A stretch of 64,000 bases of DNA, taken from Bacteroidota bacterium. GTDB lineage: Bacteria; Bacteroidota; Bacteroidia; Chitinophagales; JADJOU01. The stretch covers positions 1-64,000 of the forward strand of contig JADJOU010000019.1 of NCBI GenBank assembly GCA_016713645.1, given 5' to 3'. Below, piece after piece: positions 17,621 through 26,583 of this stretch. Under the pieces are notes generated by a model, which was not told where the DNA came from, did no database searches, and worked only from the letters and a program-made list of their open reading frames with translations. Position 1 is the stretch's first letter, and every line of letters starts with the position of its first letter. Both the position numbers and the translations under genes were made by a program.

Positions 17621-18349
17621 ATGCACCAATTAAAAGAGAATTTTCAAGTTATATATTATGCACCTATTAATTCTTTAGGTGTTGCAATGAATTTAATAAG
17701 TTTTGGATACCTTCAATTTAAAAACAATACAAAAATCAAAGAAATTGAGTTATTAAAAAGGTTATGTTTTGGAACTAAAGAATTTTCCAAAAATGATGTC
17801 AATTCTGCATTAGAATTATTTGTATCTAACAACTTAATTGATAGTATTAGGATTATTATATGTTTTGAAAATTATATGAAAGCTGAATATTTTGCGCAAG
17901 GATATCTTATTCATAGATTGAACAAAGAAAAATTTAAAGATCTAGCAAAAGAACAAAACAAAAGACCAGTATTGCTTTCAGAAGTTTTAGAATTATCAAA
18001 ATGGGAGATTAATTCCACTTTGAAAACATTTAAAGAAAGTACCCGGTATCAAATAAAAGGGATATTAACAAATACTATTGGAATGAAAGAATTATTATCT
18101 GTAGGGTATTTGACTAAAATAAATTTTCCAGAAGATATTGCGAATATTTGTAAAGATTATAATACTTATAGAAATAATTTACATCTCTATATGGAAGAAA
18201 ATATGACTTTGAGCGAAGAGAGTTTTTATGAATTAACGAAACTCACCGACTTTGTTAATAATAAAATTGTTAGTTTGCATAATACGATTGTAGATAAAAT
18301 TGGAAAGGGAGAACAATATAAAATTGAGACGATAAAGTACTTTGCCTAA
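17621..18349 (+). CDS. Unknown protein with a possible C-terminal HEPN-like motif
   Basis: I do not recognise this 242-residue, Lys/Asn-rich, mostly helical protein. Near residues 180-190 it has DYNTYRNNLHLY, followed by SEESFYELTKLTDFVNNKI. An RN-x-x-H motif at a helix end, followed by an amphipathic helix, is the look of HEPN ribonucleases (Rx4-6H), although the spacing here is one residue shorter than usual. HEPN proteins are common in toxin and anti-phage systems. Its stop TAA is embedded in GCCTAAC, the left box of the second attC-like element, so it looks like a cassette gene. Function is unproven. Confidence 0.4.
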   Translation: MHQLKENFQVIYYAPINSLGVAMNLISFGYLQFKNNTKIKEIELLKRLCFGTKEFSKNDVNSALELFVSNNLIDSIRIIICFENYMKAEYFAQGYLIHRLNKEKFKDLAKEQNKRPVLLSEVLELSKWEINSTLKTFKESTRYQIKGILTNTIGMKELLSVGYLTKINFPEDIANICKDYNTYRNNLHLYMEENMTLSEESFYELTKLTDFVNNKIVSLHNTIVDKIGKGEQYKIETIKYFA

Positions 18350-18475
18350 CATACTGATTGACGCCATGTGGGTTGCAGTTATTTTATTAGAAGTTTGTAT
18401 TTATTATAAATATTGTATTTTTAATCAGCGGCAGTATTTGCGCTCCCACACAGCGCAAACAGCCAAACGTTAGCA
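18344..18475 (+). repeat. attC-like cassette recombination site 2
   Basis: This is a 132-bp element bounded by GCCTAAC (a full match to RYYYAAC) and GTTAGCA. The arms pair imperfectly over about 30 bases: CTGATTGACGCCATGTGGG on the left against the inverse of CCCACACAGCGCAAACAG on the right. The left box contains the stop codon of the preceding gene. These are hallmarks of integron attC sites, but no integrase is present. Confidence 0.5.
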
Positions 18476-18498
18476 GTCATTTTAAGCGAACAGCAGTT

Positions 18499-19074
18499 AT
18501 GAATAAAGCTTCAAAAATATTTAGCATTGTTTCAGGAGTTTATTTATTCCTACTTACTATTCTTCTTTTGACACAACCTAGGTACGGATACAATGCAACT
18601 TTGAAACAAGTTCTGTTCTGTTTTGCTTTTTATCTTCCATTGTTAGCGTTAACAGCAGGAGTATTTTTTTTTGCTACAAAAAATTCTGACAAAAACTGGT
18701 ACGAATTTGCGTTCGGCAGAAAGACAATATTTTGGACAATAATACTTTCAGTTGCTATCGGTTTTGTTTCAAACTTAGACTATCAAAAACAATTTGGCTG
18801 TTTCGTTCAAGAAGAAGCAATGTTTTCGACAACAAAATTCATTGTAAGCATTTGTTCTATAATGCTTCTTACGATCGGCTATTACATCTCAGACACTAAA
18901 CTTGGAACTTCACTTTTAATTTTGGAATTTGTACTTTGGGCTTTAAAAACACTCTATTTCAACAGATCGTTAGACCCACTGTTGCAGGATATCTTCACAA
19001 TGATTTGCTGGATTCTAAGACTCATTCTTATTATTAAGACTTTAAATAAACAAAAAGTCAGATATTCTCATTGA
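18499..19074 (+). CDS. Unknown polytopic membrane protein
   Basis: This 191-residue protein has about five hydrophobic helices (roughly 8-25, 37-58, 73-90, 108-128, 132-155) and a basic C-terminus. No family motif is recognised. It starts 24 bases after an attC-like site and is followed by a third, weaker palindromic stretch ending in CGTTATCC, so it is probably a gene-cassette passenger. Confidence 0.55.
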   Translation: MNKASKIFSIVSGVYLFLLTILLLTQPRYGYNATLKQVLFCFAFYLPLLALTAGVFFFATKNSDKNWYEFAFGRKTIFWTIILSVAIGFVSNLDYQKQFGCFVQEEAMFSTTKFIVSICSIMLLTIGYYISDTKLGTSLLILEFVLWALKTLYFNRSLDPLLQDIFTMICWILRLILIIKTLNKQKVRYSH

Positions 19075-19079
19075 AGACA

Positions 19080-19221
19080 TCAAAAAAAACCCGCAAAAGC
19101 ACATTTGCAATAGGCGGTTTTCATTTCCCGATGAAAGTTTAGGTTTTACAAAAAGTTTGTATCTTCGAATGTGCATTTGTGTAAAAAAATGCGCCCATCG
19201 CAAACTGTCTAAACGTTATCC
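19080..19221 (+). repeat. Weak attC-like element 3
   Basis: The stretch ends in ACGTTATCC, close to the right core of elements 1 and 2, and contains GCACATT/AATGTGC arms and a CCCGC...GGCGG pair. No RYYYAAC left box is seen at the preceding gene end. It has the same size class as the other two. Confidence 0.3.
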
Positions 19222-19229
19222 TATATGAT

Positions 19230-19316
19230 ATGAGAACAACAACGATTTCCATTTTAGCATTTTTAGTGTCTTGCAACAACCAAGCATCTGAAGTTTGTAA
19301 AAAAGATTACCTTTGA
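19230..19316 (+). pseudogene. Truncated lipoprotein start
   Basis: ATG at 19230 opens a lipoprotein signal peptide (RTTTISILAFLVSC, lipobox LVSC), but the frame ends at TGA 19314 after 28 residues. A neighbouring frame (KITFENRRNKTSEEFF) could be the continuation after a one-base error, running to the start of the next gene. It is a remnant, or a mis-sequenced short lipoprotein. Confidence 0.35.
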
Positions 19317-19441
19317 AAATCGAAGGAATAAGACAAGTGAGGAGTTCTTTCTATTTAACAAACATGACAACAAAAAAGTAAATTCTATAAATTTCAGCAA
19401 ACCAAATAAAAAAGGACTACCCCAATTAATATTTCAGGAAC

Positions 19442-20431
19442 ATGGAGAGGACAATCAGGATTTTTGTGGTTTTAACCTTTTTTTTACAAAGAGTTTTAAG
19501 TCAAAATTTAATTTTAAATCCCGACTTTGATACTTTAGTTGAAATTAGTTGTTCAAAATCTGACCCTTATTCAAGACAATTTCTTGCAAAACACTGGCAA
19601 GTTCCTACTGTATCATCGGTAGATTATTTATCATTAAAAGAAGAAAATAAATTGAAATCTTATACTTGCAAATGGTCTGATTGGCATCCTATTCAAGTTG
19701 GTATGAAAAACAAAATAGGTGATAATTGTATTGGGATATATCCTATGGGCTTTGGTGGATATATTGAAAATATTTCAGGAAAGTTAAATGAACCTTTAAA
19801 AAAGGATAGCATATATATTGTCTCTTTAAAGATATTAAATGCAGGAACTCATAATGTATATTCATCTTTAATTCCTAGAAACTTTGGTTATAAATTTAGT
19901 TGTGATAGTCAAGTATTTAAAATACCAGATAGGGAAGAAACTAACACTTATGTTATAAGAACCAATAAATCAAAAGGAAATCACATTTATAACATCCCCA
20001 AAACGACTAGAACAATTAAAGTAGACCCAAAAGAGAAAAATGAAGGTCAAGCGAGCTGTTTTTATCAATATCTGTTTGAAGATAACGATGTTTATGCTGA
20101 TGGAATTTTTGATTTAAGTTTGATAGACTCAACATGGCATTCAGTTGAGAGTGTTTATAAAGCACGAGGTGATGAAAAATACCTAACTTTAAGTGTGTAT
20201 AAATTTTCGAATCACAAAGAAATAATGGAATTATTGAATAAATTGCATTTCAAAGTGCGAGGAGATAAAGCACAAACTAAGTATTTTAAAAAACATCTTA
20301 ATAAGCTTAATTTGTTATGTTTCCCCAAAAACGGGGTATTTAGCGAAGAAAACATCAATTTAGTTGGAAAATATAGAACTTTCACTTATCTTCTAATTGA
20401 TAATGTTTCTGTAGAGCAAATAAAGCATTAA
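19442..20431 (+). CDS. Exported protein with jelly-roll-like domain
   Basis: The 329-residue product has a signal peptide (about 1-20, ending VLSQN). It then has NLILNPDFD near the mature start, a W-x-x-P segment, FGGYIENISGKLNEPLKKDSIY, WHSVESVYKARGDEKYLTL, and YLLIDNVSVEQI near the end. This series is typical of the N-terminal carbohydrate-binding-like domain attached to OmpA-type proteins in Bacteroidota, but no OmpA or T9SS tail is present. It is probably periplasmic or surface-exposed; the ligand is unknown. It is the last gene of the island before the flanking lyase. Confidence 0.6.
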   Translation: MERTIRIFVVLTFFLQRVLSQNLILNPDFDTLVEISCSKSDPYSRQFLAKHWQVPTVSSVDYLSLKEENKLKSYTCKWSDWHPIQVGMKNKIGDNCIGIYPMGFGGYIENISGKLNEPLKKDSIYIVSLKILNAGTHNVYSSLIPRNFGYKFSCDSQVFKIPDREETNTYVIRTNKSKGNHIYNIPKTTRTIKVDPKEKNEGQASCFYQYLFEDNDVYADGIFDLSLIDSTWHSVESVYKARGDEKYLTLSVYKFSNHKEIMELLNKLHFKVRGDKAQTKYFKKHLNKLNLLCFPKNGVFSEENINLVGKYRTFTYLLIDNVSVEQIKH

Positions 20432-20536
20432 TTAAATTTTCAAATTTACTTCTGAATAACAATTCCAAGATATAATTCTGCCTTTTCGATTCTTCAACCT
20501 CTCATTTTCCAAATAAAATTTCTGGCTTACTTTTCA

Positions 20537-21787
20537 TTAAACAGCTTTCAACGCCCTTTCCAAATCCTCTATCAAATCATCTGGATGTTCGACCCCTACA
20601 GAAAAGCGGATTAACTTGTCTGTAATATTGTATTCCCGCTTCACTGCCTCATCCACATTTGCATGGGTCATTGTATATGGATGCTGCGCTAAACTCTCTG
20701 TACTGCCCAAACTGACCGCCAATTTGATGAGTTTGAGTTTATTTAAAAATGCAAAACAAGCGGCTTCTCCCCCTTTGATATCAAAGGAAATCATCGCCCC
20801 TGGCGCCTTGCACTGGTTCTTATAAATGGCCTCTTGACGAGTATCTGCAAATTGATCGAAATAATAGACGGATTCCACTTTTTCATGTTTGCGCAAGTAT
20901 TGCGCGATCACTTGTGCTGTCTGACACTGTCTATCCATGCGCAATTGCAGCGTCTCTAATGAGCGAAGCATCAACCATGCTGTATGCGGACCGCTCATGC
21001 CTCCAAAGTGCGAGCGCAATTTGCGCACGCGCTGAATGCCCGCTGCGCTTCCCATGCAGACACCTGCGATGATATCGCTGTGCCCGCCTAGGTATTTCGT
21101 CGCAGAATAAACCGTAAAATCGACACCCATCTCCAACGGACTCTGCCATATCGGGCCCATAAAGGTATTGTCGCATGCCGTGATTACTTTTTTCGTCGGA
21201 CTTGAAAAATGCTGAGCGACTTCCACGCAAAGTGCTATATCAATCAAAATATTATTGGGATTAGCGGGCGTTTCGATATACATAAAAGTCAATCGATCTG
21301 CTTTGCCAGTGGCATTGACTCGCTCTATAATTTCCTCCTTGGTATCTGTCGGTTTGAATCCCAATATCTCAATGCCGAATCGCGGCAAGACTTGATATAT
21401 AAATCCATCCGAACCGCCATAGAGGGGATTGGAATGCAAGAGCAAATCACCCGGTTTTAAAAATTCCAACAACATCGTGGAAATCGCAGCCATACCACTT
21501 TCAAAGACACATGCTGCTTCTGCGCCTTTTTCATAGAGGACCAACCTGCGCTCGAGTATCTCCAAATTTGGATTGTTCATGCGCGAATAAATCAATCCAG
21601 GTGTTTCACCTTCTTCCAATTTTCGCTTTCCCGTCTGCAATTCAAAGAATCGCTTGCCATCCTCTGCCGTTTTAAAAGCAAAAGTAGATGTCTGAAATAT
21701 GGGCACTTTTAATGAACCCTCAGACCAATCAGGATTGTATCCATGCGTCATCATATGACTTTCTGGATGGGGAGGTTGGTTGGACAT
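20537..21787 (-). CDS. Cys/Met-metabolism PLP-dependent lyase (methionine gamma-lyase / cystathionine-lyase type)
   Basis: This is a fold-type I PLP enzyme of about 416 residues. SATKYLGGHSD carries the PLP-binding lysine. YSRMNNPNLEILERRL, ESGMAAIST, and SLGSTESLAQHPYTMTH near the C-terminus are all family motifs. MSNQPPHPESHMM at 21787 is the likely start; the upstream extension is not family-like. It differs from the second trans-sulfuration enzyme in this window (37211-38356) and is closer to the methionine gamma-lyase group. Its last 227 bp (20549-20775) are repeated at 16631-16857, so the accessory island abuts its 3' end. Confidence 0.85.
   Translation of the reverse strand: MSNQPPHPESHMMTHGYNPDWSEGSLKVPIFQTSTFAFKTAEDGKRFFELQTGKRKLEEGETPGLIYSRMNNPNLEILERRLVLYEKGAEAACVFESGMAAISTMLLEFLKPGDLLLHSNPLYGGSDGFIYQVLPRFGIEILGFKPTDTKEEIIERVNATGKADRLTFMYIETPANPNNILIDIALCVEVAQHFSSPTKKVITACDNTFMGPIWQSPLEMGVDFTVYSATKYLGGHSDIIAGVCMGSAAGIQRVRKLRSHFGGMSGPHTAWLMLRSLETLQLRMDRQCQTAQVIAQYLRKHEKVESVYYFDQFADTRQEAIYKNQCKAPGAMISFDIKGGEAACFAFLNKLKLIKLAVSLGSTESLAQHPYTMTHANVDEAVKREYNITDKLIRFSVGVEHPDDLIEDLERALKAV
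20549..20775 (-). repeat. Direct repeat, right copy (3' end of the intact lyase gene)
   Basis: Partner of 16631-16857: 227 bases, ungapped, 217 identical by eye, and all ten differences synonymous. The two copies bracket about 3.7 kb of accessory genes. Confidence 0.9.
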
Positions 21788-21844
21788 AATAGAATTGTGT
21801 TTGATAAATATATATTTTGCGCAATAATAAAATTGCACTTGTAC

Positions 21845-23722
21845 TTACTCGACTTCCGCTAATACTTCAATTTCTTCTGGCAATTCCAATTTCAAATTGT
21901 CGATGATAAATTCTTGTCGACTCTTGGTATTATTGCCCATATAGTATTCCAATAATTTTTGAATATGCGTCTGGTCACTGATGATTACTGGTCTTACACG
22001 AATATCTTCTCCGATGAAATTTTCAAACTCATCTGGCGAGAGCTTTCCCCCAGTCCTTTAAATAGCGTGATCTCTGGTTTACCGCCCAATTTGTTCATCG
22101 CTTTATTCTTCTCATCGATGGAATAGCAATAAATTGTCTCCTTTTTATTTCTCACCCTAAAAAGCGGCGTCTCCAATACTTTCACATGGCCATTCTTCAC
22201 TAAGTCAGGGAAAAATTGCAAAAAGAAAGTCAATAAGAGCAATCGAATATGCATGCCGTCCACATCGGCATCGGTAGAGATGATGACATTGTTGTAGCGC
22301 AAATTTTCAATTCCCTCTTCAATATTCAAGGCATGTTGCAAGAGATTGAGCTCTTCATTCTCATACACGATTTTCTTCTTCATGCCGAAGCAATTGAGTG
22401 GCTTTCCACGCAAACTGAATACGGCCTGTGTATCGACATTTCGAGCTTTGGGTGATACTTCCACTCGCACTATCCCCTTCCGTAATAAAGATAGAAGAGA
22501 GCAATTTTTTCTCTCCTTTTTCATCATCCAAATGCACACGACAATCGCGCAATTTCTTGTTGTGAACATTGGCTTTTTTCGCTCTATCCTTGGCAATTTT
22601 CCTTACGCCCTCCATATCCTTTCGCTCGCGCTCACTCTGCTGAATGCGCTTGAGCAAGGCATCTGCCACTGTTGGATTCTTGTGCAAATAATTATCCAAT
22701 TCCTTTTTCAAATAATCATTGATAAAGGCCTTCATCGTCATATTGTCGCGATCGAGCACCGTCACGGAACCCAATTTGGTCTTGGTCTGACTCTCAAAAA
22801 CTGGTTCTTGTATTCGTATAGAAATTGCTGCGACAATACTCATTCGAATATCCGTAGCATCGTAATCCTTTTTGAAAAACTCGCGAATTGCCTTTGTATA
22901 AGCCTCTTTAAAAGCGGCGAGATGCGTTCCCCCTTGTGTTGTAAATTGTCCATTCACAAAGGAATAATACTCTTCCCCATATTGATCTCCGTGCGTCACC
23001 GCGATTTCTATATCATCGCTCTTTAGGTGTATCAATGGATAACGAGAATTCTCCGCCTCAATTTTTCGCGCAATCAAATCTTTCAACCCCTCTTTGGAAA
23101 AGAATTCTTGACCATTGAAGTTCAGTTTTAATCCCGCATTCAAATAGGCATAACTCCATACTTGCTCCAATAAATAATCAGAAATGAAATGGTAGTTTTT
23201 GAAAATGAGCGGATCTGGTTTGAAGGTGATATAGGTTCCATTCTGCTCCTTGGTCAATTGCAAAGGATGGTCTTTGATGAGATAGCCCTTTTCAAATTCC
23301 GCGACTTTCTTTTGTCCATCGCGGACAGATTCTACCCTAAAATATTGCGATAGGGCATTCACCGCTTTTGTTCCAACCCCATTGAGACCTACAGACTTTT
23401 TAAATGCTTTGCTGTCGTATTTACCACCTGTATTGATTTGCGAGACACAATCGATGACTTTCCCCAAGGGAATTCCACGGCCGTAATCGCGCACGACGAC
23501 TTCTTCCTTGGTAATGGTGATATCAATTTTCTTCCCATTCCCCATCACATATTCATCGATGGAATTGTCGATGATCTCTTTGACTAAAATATAAATTCCA
23601 TCGTCTTGGGACGAACCATCTCCCGTCTTTCCGATATACATTCCCGGTCTGAGACGCATGTGTTCTCGCCAATCGAGCGAGATGATTTCGTCATCGGTAT
23701 ACTTAACTTCTGCATTGCTCAT
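21845..23722 (-). CDS. parE: DNA topoisomerase IV subunit B (frameshifted)
   Basis: The GHKL ATPase domain shows HMRLRPGMYIG, the EIIDNSIDE Bergerat helix, GRGIPLG, and VGLNGVGTKAVNALS. The TOPRIM domain begins ITEGDSASGSI and continues STDADVDGMHIRLLLLTFF. Near 22460 one extra C (CCC for CC) breaks the frame; removing it restores SITKARNVDTQAVFSLRGKPL. A second shift near 22040 leads to the C-terminus SPDEFENFIGEDIRVRP, ending at TAA 21845. Joined length is about 625 residues, right for ParE. LDWREHMRLRPG with the GDGSSQDDG loop fits the Bacteroidota topo IV form rather than GyrB. ParC is not in the window. Confidence 0.9.
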
Positions 23723-23731
23723 AATCCACAA

Positions 23732-24183
23732 ATATAAGCATCTGAGGACGGAAAATTCGGGAATTTACCAACATCAAAAAATGCAAAGATTCAATTATAT
23801 AGGAACATAAGCCTGATTATAAACATATAGAGGGAATAAAAATTGGGATGATAAAAACTTGCGCTAGCGATAGACCGCTATGCGTCTTTGCGGGCACTGA
23901 CCCGCAATCTCTCCGCCTAAAGAGCGGAGTTTTTACATCATAAACCCAACAAAAAAGCCATGAATGAATAATTCTACATTCTTTCAAGATCGCCCTCTTG
24001 ATGGGCGAAGATTGCGTCCCTACAAATTTGTAGGGACCGCAAAGACGATTCCGAAGTAATGGCTTCGCTCTCTACTATTTCTGACGCAAAAAATGAATTA
24101 TATAAATTGAGAAATTGCCTAGTTGAGCGAATAATCTAATTTGCTCAATACCTTTTATATGAATATTAATTTAAATGGATTTT
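23732..24183. repeat. Hairpin-rich intergenic region between parE and infC
   Basis: There is no gene in about 450 bases. Palindromes follow one another: TGCGGG/CCCGCA near 23888, CTCCGC/GCGGAG followed by TTTTT (23911-23934, a plausible plus-strand terminator), TCGCCC/GGGCGA near 23990, and a near-perfect 31-base palindrome TTGCGTCCCTACAAA / TTTGTAGGGACCGCAA at 24012-24042. This looks like a cluster of REP-like elements. The rpmI and rplT genes that commonly follow infC are not here. Confidence 0.6.
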
Positions 24184-24744
24184 TTACTTCGTCTTCTTAG
24201 CTTTCGGCATCAAAGTCATCATCATTCTCTTTCCCTCTGTTTTTGGAAGGCTCTCCACTGTCGCAACTTCTTCTAGTTTCTTGGCGAAGCTCAAGAGCAA
24301 TAATTCTGCGCGCTCTTTGAATACAATTTCACGACCTTTAAACATCAAGAAACATTTGACTTTATTGCCCTCTTGCAAGAATTTTTCTGCATGCTTGGCT
24401 TTAAAATCCAAATCATGCTCTTCTGTTCCTGAAGAAAAGCGTATTTCCTTTAAGACAGTCTTGTGGGAATTGGCTTTGATTTCCTTTTCTTTCTTCTTTT
24501 TTTCGTAGAGAAATTTCTTATAATCTACGATTTTACATACTGGTGGAACTGCGTTGGGAGAAATTTCAACTAGATCTAATTCCTGCTCTCTGGCGAGTTC
24601 TAGGGCATCTTGTACCCTCATCACTTTTCCTTCTACACCTTCTCCTACGACTCTAACTTCGGGTACTCTAATTTTTTCATTGATGCGATGTTCATCTTCT
24701 TTTTTGAAAAATCGCGGGTTGCGAACGAATGCTGGTTTTTGCAA
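24184..24744 (-). CDS. infC: Translation initiation factor IF-3
   Basis: The 186-residue protein has the IF-3 N-domain (INEKIRVPEVRVVG, then DALELAREQELDLVEISPNAVPPVCKI), a lysine-rich linker (YEKKKKEKEIKAN), and the C-domain (KEIRFSSGTEEHDLDFKAKHA, then VKCFLMFKGREI). It binds the 30S subunit and checks the start codon. Its start lies 27 bases after thrS on the same strand, the common thrS-infC order. Confidence 0.95.
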   Translation of the reverse strand: MQKPAFVRNPRFFKKEDEHRINEKIRVPEVRVVGEGVEGKVMRVQDALELAREQELDLVEISPNAVPPVCKIVDYKKFLYEKKKKEKEIKANSHKTVLKEIRFSSGTEEHDLDFKAKHAEKFLQEGNKVKCFLMFKGREIVFKERAELLLLSFAKKLEEVATVESLPKTEGKRMMMTLMPKAKKTK

Positions 24745-24770
24745 ATTATTGATTGTTTTAAAATGTAAAA

Positions 24771-26464
24771 TTAAATAGATTGATTGATTTCGTCGTGAAT
24801 ATTTTTAATAAAGTCCTGAATCGCCAAAACACCTTGGTCGCCATGTCCGTGTTTTCTCACTGCCACCGCGCCATCCTGCTCTTCCTTCTCTCCTACGACG
24901 AGCATAAAAGGAACCTTTTTCATCTCCGTATCGCGGATTTTCTTGCCAATTTTCTCGTTTCGATCATCGACAAAAGCTCTAATATTCGCCAATTTCCAAG
25001 GTTTTCTCCACTTGTTTGGCGTAATCCATGAATTTATCACTGATTGGAAGGATACCCACTTGATCAGGCGTCAACCAAAGTGGGAAATTCCACCGCAGTG
25101 CTCAATCAAGACAGCAATAAAGCGCTCCAAAGAGCCAAAAGGGGCTCTATGTATCATGACAGGGCGATGCTTATTGCCATCGGCGCCCATATATTCCAAT
25201 TCAAATCGCTCAGGTAAGTTATAATCCACTTGAATGGTTCCCAATTGCCATGATCTATTCAAAGCATCTTTGACCATAAAGTCCAATTTAGGACCATAGA
25301 AAGCCGCTTCACCGTATTCTATAACTGTGGTTAAGCCCTTTTCCTTAGCTGATTCTATAATTGCAGATTCTGCCTTTTCCCAATTCTCATCCGTACCGAT
25401 GTATTTCGCCTTATTGTCTGGATCTCTCAAGGAAATCTGAGCCGTGAAATTCGTAAAGCTCAAACTCTTGAAGACATACAAGACCAAGTCAATCACTTTG
25501 CAGAACTCATCTTTCAATTGATTTTCGATGCAGAACAAATGCGCATCGTCTTGCGTAAATCCGCGAACCCTTGTCAATCCATGCAATTCGCCATGTTGTT
25601 CGTAGCGGTATACCGTTCCAAACTCTGCCAATCTCAGCGGCAAATCTTTATAAGAGCGCGGAGATGTTTTGTATATCTCGCAATGGTGAGGACAATTCAT
25701 CGGTTTCAAGAAAAACTCCTCTCCTTCTTGTGGTGTCTTAATCGGTTGAAAACTATCTGCTCCATACTTCTCGTAGTGACCAGAAGTGATGTATAAATTC
25801 TTATTGCCAATATGGGGTGTAATAACTGGTAAATAGCCGCTTTCCACTTGTGCCTTTTGCAAGAATGCCACCAATCGCTCTCTGAGCATCGCACCTTTAG
25901 GCAACCACAACGGCAATCCCAATCCCACTTTTTCTGAGAAGGCAAACAATTCCAATTCTTTTCCGAGTTTTCGGTGATCGCGCTTCTTCGCCTCTTCTTG
26001 AATCAAGATATATTCATCCAATTCTGCTTGTTTGGGAAATGTAATTCCATAGACACGCGTCATCTGCTTTTTTGCGCAGCTAAATCTTTCATTTTTTTCT
26101 CAATCCCACCGAGTTCTTCAGCAGTGAGTATTTTATCGCCCATGTCGATATCGTAATAGAACCCTTGATCGATTGCTGGACCAATTCCAAACTTCGTTCC
26201 TGGATACAATGCCTCAATCGCCTCTGCCATCAAATGTGCAGAAGAATGCCAAAAAGTTGCTTTCGCCTCTTTATCATCCCAGGTCAATAATGAAATGGTC
26301 GAATCTTCTTGTATAGGACGAGTAGCATCCCAAACTACATTGTTTACTTTTGCAGCGACAACTTTAGGCGCGAGTGAATTGCTAATGCTCTTTGCAATAT
26401 CTAATGCCGATACCCCAGATTCATAGGCCTTCATTTTTCCATCGGGGAATGTAATATTGATCAT
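24771..26464 (-). CDS. thrS: Threonyl-tRNA synthetase, frameshifted and with an internal deletion
   Basis: The N-terminal TGS domain is followed by the first part of the editing domain (HSSAHLMAEAI). The catalytic core has KPMNCPHHCEIYK, RLAEFGTVYRYE, GLTRVRGFTQDDAHLFC, and HRAPFGSLERF. The anticodon domain has IRAFVDDRNEKIGKKIRD. At 26050-26065 LAAQK jumps straight to QMTRVYGITFPKQ: about 80 residues are missing, including the CxxxH half of the editing site, at a run of A's. One-base shifts near 25080 and 24990 split the C-terminal part. The total is about 564 residues instead of about 640. Family call is certain; the deletion is the oddity. Confidence 0.93.
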
Positions 26465-26583
26465 TGTATTTGTTGAATATAAGTCTTAAAGTTTGTAAAA
26501 ATATCTGATTATCTCCAATTAATTTGATTTTTCTATCTACTTATGTTTATTTTTGCACCGGTTTTAAATAAATCAATCTAATT

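Noticed and set aside
16441..19221. Mobile element with its own transposase or integrase
   Set aside because: No transposase, integrase or terminal inverted repeats of an insertion sequence were found between 15.4 and 20.5 kb.
21994..23731. Two separate gyrase-like genes
   Set aside because: Removing one C near 22460 gives one continuous ParE; the pieces are consecutive, not redundant.
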